This document shows, piece by piece, positions 53,180-61,482 of a DNA stretch of 64,000 nt (the stretch's first letter is position 1; every line of letters starts with the position of its first letter). The translations under genes and the position numbers were made by a program. The notes beneath the pieces are model-generated. The model was not told the origin of the DNA, searched no databases, and saw nothing but the letters and a program-made list of their open reading frames with translations. The stretch is from Nemertoderma westbladi (Eukaryota > Xenacoelomorpha > Nemertodermatida > Nemertodermatidae), in NCBI GenBank assembly GCA_032718475.1, contig JAUCBJ010008112.1, positions 1-64,000 on the forward strand, read 5' to 3'.

Positions 53180-54430
53180 CTAAAGTACAAGATTATGCAC
53201 TGGCTGGTCCTCACGGGGAAAGCAATGTCCTGCAAAGCGGAGGCGATTTTGTTCTAGTGTCAAGCTTGGGGGAACCAATGAGACACCTCCAATGTTATAT
53301 AGTGTCTGGTTGGAGATGTGTGCATTGAACTTGACACAATGAACCCGGCGTAGCATTCTTGTGAATGTGCCGTCCAGAGATTTGGTGTCCTCAGCAGTTA
53401 GAGCCCAGCATGGACTCCCATAGAGGAGTACTGGAACTACTGCTGCTCTAAATAACCGGACCTTAAGTTTCCGATTAATTCTTGGTGACTTCCAAATCCT
53501 GGAAAGCCTATTCAAGGCTGCCCATGCCTTTCCCTTACGTATTCGAAGGTCCTCACCTGACTTCCGGATCCATGATCCCAGGTAACAGAAGTCATCCACA
53601 TGCTCAAGCATACCATCTTTTGAGCTTATGCTCATCCGATCAGAGACTTGCTGAGGACTTTCAAAGTTAACTGTCAAAATTTTGGTCTTTCTCGAGTTAA
53701 TAAAAAGACCAACACTAGAAGCAGCATGTTCTAATGAGCTGAGGAGCCGTTGGGCTCCCTCTAGTGATTCTGAGAGTACTCCTAAGTCATCAGCAAAGTC
53801 TAGATCAGTTAGGTACTTGGCAGGATTTCCTCGACTTCTGGAGCAAGTAGGTGGAGTTATCATCACCCCATCATCATTATGATGATCTAAGGATATGCGT
53901 AGAACATAGTCAACAACAATTATGAACAAGAATGGTGCAAGTGTGTCTCCCTGGAGGACGCCCCATAACACTTCAAATGGTTCTGTGTCACCGTCAACAG
54001 TAGACACAAATGTTGTCGAACCATCGTATACTGATCTGATTGCTGCAATAATTTCATCAGGAATCCCATATAATGAAAGTATGCTGAACATACGTGAGCG
54101 AGAGACTGAATCAAAGGCCTTGAAGAAGTCAACAAAGATAACAGCCAGATGCCTGTCTTTCTTTTTTGATAACTCTTCAATTATCCTTCTAAGTGCCAAA
54201 ATGGGCTCCATGGTCCCACGACCTTTACGGAACCCATTCTGATTTCCACGGAGCAGTCTCTCAATGGGATCCCTGATGCGATTTAATAGAATTCTATTGT
54301 ATAGCTTTGCAGCAATCGAGATCAATGACATTCCCCGAAAAGAACCATAGAGTGTTAGGTTGCCCTTCTTGGGAACTGGCACCAACTTATTTGTTTTCAT
54401 TTCTTGTGGGACTCTTGTTGTACGGTACAT
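53180..54430 (-). CDS. LINE reverse transcriptase, main segment
   Basis: 416 codons of a non-LTR reverse transcriptase: KLVPVPKKGN, then FVDFFKAFDSV with Asp101, GVLQGDTLAPFLF, and the catalytic box FADD at residues 212-215 (YLTDLDFADDLG), followed by the thumb and C-terminal GYxNR-like region ending LRFAGHC. Weaker homology-like coding continues past the stop to about 53020, so the original C-terminus was longer. It lies next to a frame change at about 54440-54470. Same family as the remnant at 11235-13058. Copies mRNA into DNA at a nicked target. Confidence 0.88.
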   Translation of the reverse strand: MYRTTRVPQEMKTNKLVPVPKKGNLTLYGSFRGMSLISIAAKLYNRILLNRIRDPIERLLRGNQNGFRKGRGTMEPILALRRIIEELSKKKDRHLAVIFVDFFKAFDSVSRSRMFSILSLYGIPDEIIAAIRSVYDGSTTFVSTVDGDTEPFEVLWGVLQGDTLAPFLFIIVVDYVLRISLDHHNDDGVMITPPTCSRSRGNPAKYLTDLDFADDLGVLSESLEGAQRLLSSLEHAASSVGLFINSRKTKILTVNFESPQQVSDRMSISSKDGMLEHVDDFCYLGSWIRKSGEDLRIRKGKAWAALNRLSRIWKSPRINRKLKVRLFRAAVVPVLLYGSPCWALTAEDTKSLDGTFTRMLRRVHCVKFNAHISNQTLYNIGGVSLVPPSLTLEQNRLRFAGHCFPREDQPVHNLVL

Positions 54431-54456
54431 GTCTACTATGATGGGGTAGATGAGCT

Positions 54457-54832
54457 TTAAACACTCAGGTATTTTAAGACCTCAGGGGGAACACCATCTA
54501 CTCCACTGGCACGATTGGTCTTAATGCTCTTTGCAGCAGCCTTCACTTCTGCAAAGGAGATATCACCAATGGGAATATCTGGGAGTACAGACTCAGACAC
54601 TTTTACTTCTATAAAGTTATCAGGCAATACCCTGTCATTATTGAGGAGCTTTTCAAAGTGGGCCTTCCAACCATTGAGGCGATCGGCTGGTGATTCAGCC
54701 TTAACCTTGGTGGTTGGTTGGCTTCTTCGACCAGCAAGCAAGTTGATCGATCTCCATGCCTGGGATGATTGCCTGCTGTCGTCAGCATCCCCCATAAGGA
54801 ACTTTGTTGCGGCAACCCATGACCTACAATAA
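54457..54832 (-). pseudogene. LINE RT N-terminal fragment (5'-truncated)
   Basis: 112 codons (54457-54795) upstream of the RT core: LAGRRSQPTTKVK, HFEKLLNND, and IKTNRASGVDGVPPEVLK, which corresponds to NNKASGLDEIPTEVWK of the other copy. Joined to the core by a one-base shift near 54450. Homology ends around 54832 with no endonuclease upstream, the typical 5' truncation of LINE copies. Confidence 0.8.
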
Positions 54833-55030
54833 TACGGCCTGAAAATCTGCAGCAGCAGCCACTTTATTTTTATATCTTTAACAATTTAATCTAAAAATGT
54901 AGTAGCCGACTTTGTTTTTACTTTCAACTGTTGGTTAACCGCATTTTTAATACAATTGCAAGTAATGAAATGCCTAATATTGTAGCGTAGCGACTAGCGA
55001 GCGATATACAACTGCAGCAGTTCGCGCAGC

Positions 55031-55265
55031 GATGAACCGGGTGGACCGACTTCGTGGGTCGTATTCTCAATCACAGCGATCAGTGTATTGGTAGCGCTGC
55101 TGGGCTGCTACTGTACAGACTGCGGCTTCGGGGTGTTTAGAGGGGCTGCGGGAATCGATCCCACGTTGACCGACAAGGAAGTCGCGTTTGTAAGAGCGCA
55201 CTCGCGAGTGGAGAAAGCTGTGGAAGACTTGAGACACGAAATACTCGAAATGGAACGTTCTCTTG
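55031..55265 (+). CDS. Unrecognised membrane protein, exon with TM segment
   Basis: Exon proposed from the acceptor TTCGCGCAG (55022-55030) to the donor TTG/GTAAGT. It encodes a short lead (DEPGGPTSW), one hydrophobic span VVFSITAISVLVALLGCYC and then a charged helix (DKEVAFVRAHSRVEKAVEDL, then RHEILEMERSL). The frame is closed upstream by TAG at 54995-54997 and has no ATG in this stretch, so a 5' exon must lie outside; the exact 5' boundary is uncertain. Much more GC-rich than its surroundings. The one-base overhang fits the next exon. Probably type II, with a helical stem; family not recognised. Confidence 0.7.
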
Positions 55266-55750
55266 GTAAGTTTAATACAGTTGCAACGTTTCTATTAGGG
55301 CCTACTGTGTGAGTGAAATATAGTCATCATATTATAGTTGGCATGTTATTTTACTTGCACTTAACGTTCGTGGGGCCATCGCGCAGGACGAGGCTCAGTC
55401 AGATTAAAATTGAGCGACTGTATCACAAAATCAGGTTTTGAGAAATTTACCCACACCACCAATCAATCAAAGAAAGGGGGACAGTACGTGTTCATCTCTT
55501 TTAATCTGCACGCCCCCCCCCCCCCCCTTCCTACCAACCAATACATAACCGCGACATCTACCACCCAAGGGGCGGAAGGGTAGCACAAACTTATTTGCAA
55601 TCACACGTTCAATATGCGAAGCCATGTGGTTTATAGGAAATATCGAGAATTCTAGAAAATCGAGAATACGAGAAACTTGATCGAAATACCTGCTCATCCC
55701 AGTATCCGTCCGTAGTCACCGGACAGCTGCGGTTTATTCCCGTAGAACAG

Positions 55751-55943
55751 TAGAATTCCCGCAGCTTCCGATCCAATTCGACAACGAATTCGCCTCACAC
55801 TTTCGCATGGCAGAGAACATAATCTGGTACGATACACGTCTGCCTGACTTTCAACAATTTCCCCCAGGCGATCCCAGGATCCGGCTGTCCGGGCCGCCGC
55901 TTAACCCAAATCGCAATCCTCGTCGATTCGTCCAGTCGTCGAC
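55751..55943 (+). CDS. Unrecognised membrane protein, middle exon
   Basis: Acceptor CCCGTAGAACAG, donor GAC/GTAAGT. Joined to the previous exon it reads on through EFPQLPIQFDNEF, then ENIIWYDTRLPDFQQFP and SGPPLNPNRNPRRF. The alternative acceptor at 55764 gives an early stop, which supports 55751. Rich in Pro, Asn and Arg; no cysteine framework. Ends with two carried bases. Confidence 0.72.
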
Positions 55944-56010
55944 GTAAGTCGGACTCTTCCCACCGCACTCCAAGGTGGGTGGCCTGAGTGAGGCATGATG
56001 AACTTGGCAG

Positions 56011-56176
56011 TGGCCCGCATTACGATCCGACCGACCGCCGTATTCCCAGTGTAGTAAATAGAATCTTACTGACAAGCAAGCAATTCCGTAGTATTTATTC
56101 CTCAGTTAATCGCATCTTGATGCCACTCGGCTGCTCGGGTCCAGATACATCGGACTGTCGGAAGCTGTTGAGATGA
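56011..56176 (+). CDS. Unrecognised membrane protein, last exon
   Basis: Acceptor CTTGGCAG (ends 56010). The two bases carried from the middle exon make Thr with the first base here, then GPHYDPTDRRIPSVVNRILL, SKQFRSIYSSVNRI and CSGPDTSDCRKLLR, stop TGA at 56174-56176. The three exons agree in phase without any stop over about 195 codons, which is unlikely by chance. No homologue recognised. Confidence 0.72.
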
Positions 56177-56394
56177 AGAAGTTGTTTAGATGGCCTTGCC
56201 AACGACCAACGACCTGAAGACGGTACCGGTAACTCTGTACCACTGTAACAGTTAACAGTACCGGTACCGTACTGTAATCCTGTAGTCTCCTAGCAACCAG
56301 CTGATGCCAAGCCTAATGATTTTTGGGTAGATTAATTTATTATAACCGTATGCTGTACGAAGACCCCACGCAAATTCAATTTGGAAAATTTCTA

Positions 56395-56665
56395 AACTTT
56401 GGCCAGACTACATGTGTACCAAGTTTAGTTAAATTTCATTAACATTTGGCTGAGTTATTAACGTTTAAAATTGGACACGACAGAACGACAGAACAACAGA
56501 TCGACAGAACAACAGATGAACAGAGCAACAGACACACCGATTGAGTTAGTGGTACCTGTATGCTAAGCTCGCTTACTTTCGTCGCTCGCCCCACAACAGA
56601 CACACCGATTGAGTTAGTGGTACCTGTATGCTAAGGTCGCTTAATTTCGTCGCTCGCCCCACAAA
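56395..56665 (+). repeat. Dispersed repeat of the 5505-6115 family
   Basis: Contains CTACATGTGTACCAAGTTTAG and a run of ACAGAACAACAGATCGACAG words. It ends in a tandem pair of a roughly 70-bp segment, each finishing CGTCGCTCGCCCCACA. Confidence 0.7.
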
Positions 56666-57339
56666 ATAATGCTTGTTTTGTAATGTTTCTTTATGTATAT
56701 ATATTCTGTTATTCTGTATATATTACCATTTTATTGTTTAGGTTAAAAGTAAATCCCGCATCTTTAATCTTCTCCTTTTCCTCAATTTGTAAGACACAGT
56801 TTATTGTTTTGGTTAGTAAATCCCGCATCTGTAATTTAATAATCCTTTTCCACAATTTGTAAAAAAACCGTTTAGAATTATTCGGTTAACACCTGCTCTG
56901 CTAGGGTCTAAAAGAGTCTCTATCACTAGGGATATAATATTAGTTTTATTAATAATATTATGTTAATTACATAATATTATTAACTAGTAGCTGTATTATA
57001 TAGGTCCCTACTATAAATTATAAACTGTAAATTAGCCATACAACTGTAGGCTGTGTTGTATACTGTATACGCGTAGGCCTACACATTTAATAGTACCGAG
57101 TGTAATTTTATAGCCGGAGTAACAGACAGAAATACGAAATACAACCAGCAACACGTAATAAATTCAGGTTGTAGAGTGAGCACCCAACAGACTGCCACGT
57201 GCTACGTTGAATACTGTTTGTGTACGACTCAAACCGAGGATAAGAAGAATTGTTAGTTTATGTGCAGTGCGCACACAAATAACGAATTATATCAAAGTTA
57301 GCTAATCTTAATAAAAGGTTGGCGTAAAATAATTCCAGT
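56666..57339. other. No gene seen
   Basis: AT-rich. A short direct duplication, TTTATTGTTTAGGTTAAAAGTAAATCC versus TTTATTGTTTTGGTTAGTAAATCC, lies at about 56732-56880, each followed by CGCATCT. Otherwise unremarkable. Confidence 0.5.
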
Positions 57340-57775
57340 ACTTGTGCCGTCCTGGGTACTACTGTACGGCCGTATGGGGTATAATTAGTGGACCCGTCTA
57401 TCGTCGTTTGAACGCTAATAAGTCAGTCAATCTCGGATGAAATGGAACCAAACTTGGTACACATGTAGTCTGTCAAAGGGTTAGAAATTGTACAGAGAGA
57501 CTGTGTATTTGTCTGCCGCTAGGGGACGAATTTAGAAACGAGAAAGTAGCTGTATTTATAGAACCAACCTTCAGATTGATCAGAAATTTGGTAGGAGTGA
57601 CATACGGGCATTGCTGAATAAAAAAAATCTGCTCACAGATAGACTGTTCGTCTTGTACAGTTCTTCTATCTGCCGCTAAGGGGAGAATGACTAGGTTCAC
57701 TAATTGTACCTCTACGCAAAGGCTCATCTGGACTTACGTGCTGCGCGAAGTCCCCACATACGTGTCTATTCTGTA
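57340..57775 (-). repeat. Dispersed repeat of the 5505-6115 family, inverted
   Basis: Reverse complement matches both parts of 5505-6115, including AACTTGGTACACATGTAG and TGGACTTACGTGCTGCGCG. The frame at 57473-57727 is inside the repeat and not called. Confidence 0.7.
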
Positions 57776-59096
57776 TACATCAGGTTCCTAAATGAATTGT
57801 TCCACGTTCCCACAAATAATGTTCAAAAGTACAATCTCATGGCATACTTGTAGTATCTTAATTCAGTGGCCTGAACCATCTGATATTAATCCTCAACGCT
57901 ATTCAGATGTTTTACAGAATTAGGATCCTTGTGGGCGAATCATCGCGGCCCATCTGTACAAATAATTACGGTAACAAAAACGGCTCAAATTAGTGGCGGT
58001 GTTAATGGTGCAATATTGGTACGTTTAATAGTGAGATATATTTTCAATCACTTGTATCAAAAGTCTGAAAGCGAAAATAGTATTCCAGGAGTTGGGACTT
58101 TTGGTAATATTATTTCAGTTGTTTTATTGCAGTTTGGCCCCAATTATATTCTAGCGGTATTGGAGAGGTAATAAGCCAGCGATGCACACTACCCGGAGTC
58201 CGTTGCCACTGTAAAAGCTTCTGTGGGATGCAACTGGTCCTTCGCCCCGCGATCCAGTTTTTCCCCCATACGCTGAAATACTCTGAAACCTGCTGTAAAA
58301 GCGTTTACAGATATAATTGGATCCCCTAGCCCTCGGGGTGCTGTATAAGTGTTTTTAACGGACATAAAATAGATTCTTCTGAATGTGTGCTTTATGCGGA
58401 CGTAGCAGGGTACACAACCCGCAATGCGGCATTTCACTGTCACTATGTCAAGGGAAGGATTCTGATTACGACATCTCCCAGCTGGATGATGACGTGGAGG
58501 GAGCTCTCATTGGACTCCTGGTTCCTTTGTTTTGGTCTAACAACCAATCAGGGTGATTTGCGTTTTCCTTGAAGAGATACCTACAGCAGCTCCCAAACTC
58601 AGTGTTTATGTCGTTCCATACTGCCTGAAGATCGGCTGGAATGACGCAATGTTTCTGCCTTTTTATAAGAACATTAGTAGGCTAAATTATAGAAAGCATA
58701 GCTATTATCGATTCGATCCGATTCGATTCGACACGATTCCAATTTATAACTTAACGATTCAATGCAATCTAATTATATCTTAACCTACCGTCATACTGCT
58801 TTTACTGTTTGTAATTTTGTATCAGTATAATTGGATGTTATTAGTTGAAGAATATCAATAATCAACCCACATTTTCCCAATATCTTTGATACACTACAGG
58901 TTAGAGAGAAAGGTTATGTACAACAATTGCGACTTTATTATTGTGTTTGTAGTGAATCTAATGTTGTTTGACAGACACTACCTGAGTCCAGTGCATATCT
59001 CTTTATACCTGATCAAAGTCAGTAACTGTCGGCATATCAGTGAGCAGTGTTGTGCGTTACCGGTAGCGTGCGTGATTGTAAAGTGATTGGATCTGA
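57776..59096. other. No supported gene
   Basis: Somewhat less AT-rich. Frames at 57929-58171 (+) and 58189-58443 (-) have no recognisable domain. A GATTCGATCC microsatellite-like run lies at 58709-58740. A TACCGGTA lies at 59058-59065. Confidence 0.45.
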
Positions 59097-59483
59097 TAAT
59101 AAAGCATTCCTAAAGAATGCGCCCTATGCTTGAAATTTAAGCCATATCGTTGTGTGTAGTATCAGTCATAACTCTGTTTACATAGGTAGAGCGCCACGTC
59201 CTAAAAGGAACTGCTAATATTTCCCGAAAGTGAATAATATTTGTCAGAGATTATATATTAGTAATCAATCGAATAATACAGTAGGCTTGACCGCAAATAA
59301 ATTTAAGCCCACGAATCCAGTCTCCCGGTGTTATAAACGGGTCATTTGGACGCGCATGGACTGGCTTCGGCTAATGTTTTTGGTTTGTTTTGTATTAAAT
59401 CTTATCATCTTACAAAAGGCAGATTATCAATAAAGACATATAAATTTCGGCAGGTTAAACTGCTGAAGGTCTATAAAAGCGCG
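59097..59483 (-). repeat. Dispersed repeat R1, minus-strand copy
   Basis: Reverse complement of 13060-13437 (see there), diverged by substitutions and small indels. Confidence 0.75.
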
Positions 59484-61482
59484 TACAATAATAGCTATCG
59501 ATCTTATTTGCGGTAAGCAATAAGATTGAAAATACCGGTACTACTACCGTAGGTCCGTAGGCCCAACTGTCATAACCGGTACTGCTGTGCAAGTACATTA
59601 GTATTATTTCGATTGTGATCTATTGTATATTGTGGGCTGCCAGGGGAATAGGGATTGATCACCCCTCATTCTTTTGTATAGTTTACTTATTTCTGTCGGT
59701 TTTATTTACTAGTAAGTTAATATTGAGCCGAAGACGTGTAAGTCTGCTCAGATTGTTCAGATCATTGTAGGCTGGACTGTTGTCTGACGGTTGTTAGGCT
59801 TGAAGATTACAGCGTGTGTAGAGAGTCTGATAGGTGCCAGTTAGTAAGTTGGGGCAACTCGTAAGTTGTAAGGTCAACCCCTATAAAGAATAAGCCGCGC
59901 TACCTTATTAGCACGCATACTCACTAACAAGTTTCGGAATCTGCATATACTGTGGTTATTTAGGCTTGATAGTAGTCCGTCAGCGTTTATCCTGTATTGT
60001 TTGTATAGTCTGTTCAGATACCGTAATATTATTCAGATATTTTGTGGGCTGGATTGTTGCCTAGCTGTTGTTGGGTCTGAAGGAATTGCTACGTGTGTAG
60101 AGTAAGTCTGATAAAGTGCCGTTAGTAAGTTGGGGCAGCCATCGCTGTAAGGACAATCCCCTCTTAAAGAATAAGTCGTACTACCGTATTAGCACGCATA
60201 CTAACTAACAGTTTCAGAATCTGCACATACAGTAGTTTGTTTAGGCTTAGTGGTAGTCTGTCAGCATTTTAGTTTGTATTTTATTTGAGTATTCTGTACG
60301 GGTAGCGTAATATTTATTATTCAGAGTTTATGCAATTACTCGCAACATTCATGTCCCCAAGTTTATTCCTACAGTAATTGTGTTTGTTATACATACCGTT
60401 ATAGTTAAATTAACCCCAGTACTACACGGGCTGCTTGGCGTAGGTAAAGACTGGTGACTTAGTGCCCCGGTCACTCCAGCAGATGCTGTGGTTCTTTTAA
60501 CTGTTCAAGTATATTTAACTACTGGTTATCTGTTTTACAAGTACCTGTACCTAATTTAGGGTTTAGTGTACAGTGCTGTCCGAGAGTAATTAGTGTAGGC
60601 ATTATTGTGTTGTAAAGTAGTTAATAGGCACGCTCGTTCTGGTAGACGGCGGTAATTAACTTCTAGGTAGGAACACTCCGTAGATACATAACGTTGTACC
60701 TATAGCGCTACGGCTGTAGGTCGTCAGGCGGTGGTATTTTCCTATCTAGACAACGCAATATTTACTTCTGCTTATTATTTTCAAATACCGTAGTATCCTG
60801 TCCGTTGAAATAACCAGGAGATCTAACCCTTTGTTAGACTGGTTAGTAGTTTCCCTGTAAAATTGCCCTAAAAATCTGTACGTACCGTTTTTGTGTGTTT
60901 ATTAGAGATTGTAATCTCACCAATAGTAAGTAACTAGTAAATAAGTAACGTAGGCCAGTAGAATTATTCTGTTTAGTGTCCCATAAGTAGCACTTCACTG
61001 AAAGCGCACAGCTTCTGTGTAGTGGTATTTTACCGGAAATAGTAACACCTATTTCAATCTTGTAACAAATCCCTTATCAGGGTATATATATATTATAAAT
61101 CAACTCCAAAGATTTATAAATCAGTAGGCCTGTCATACAACAAGTAGGTCTCAATATCAGTTGGACTACTGCTTACATAACGGTAACAGAGTAAACTCAA
61201 GTAACTAAGTAACCTTATAATTTCAGAAATTCAATTATCCTAAATAATTGATATACCGGTATCTATAATAGGCTTAATATATATTTGTATATATTTGTAC
61301 TGAAATTATATACCGGTACTCTGTGACAAACCTAGTCTGCAATAATTATATATACTGTGGGTGTATACCGGTATCCTAATATATCGTAATTAATTACCGG
61401 TACTAGGCCAACAGTCCTACTGAATTACTGGACTTGCTTTAACTGTAACTATAGCAGTAGGCATTCAACTGTATAACTAAAC
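59484..61482 (+). other. 5' noncoding region (LTR/leader) of BEL element 3
   Basis: No coding sequence. It includes a tandem duplication with period about 277 bp (59766 and 60043): GGCTGGACTGTTGTCTGACG versus GGCTGGATTGTTGCCTAGCT, then GTTAGTAAGTTGGGGCA and TTAGCACGCATACT in both. It should contain the 5' LTR of the gag that follows, but the partner LTR is outside the window, so ends cannot be set. Five TACCGGTA palindromes occur here (59533, 61254, 61311, 61366, 61395). Confidence 0.6.

Noticed and set aside
57929-58443. Possible small genes on both strands
   Set aside because: No conserved motif, no convincing splice sites, and frame length is within what this composition gives by chance.
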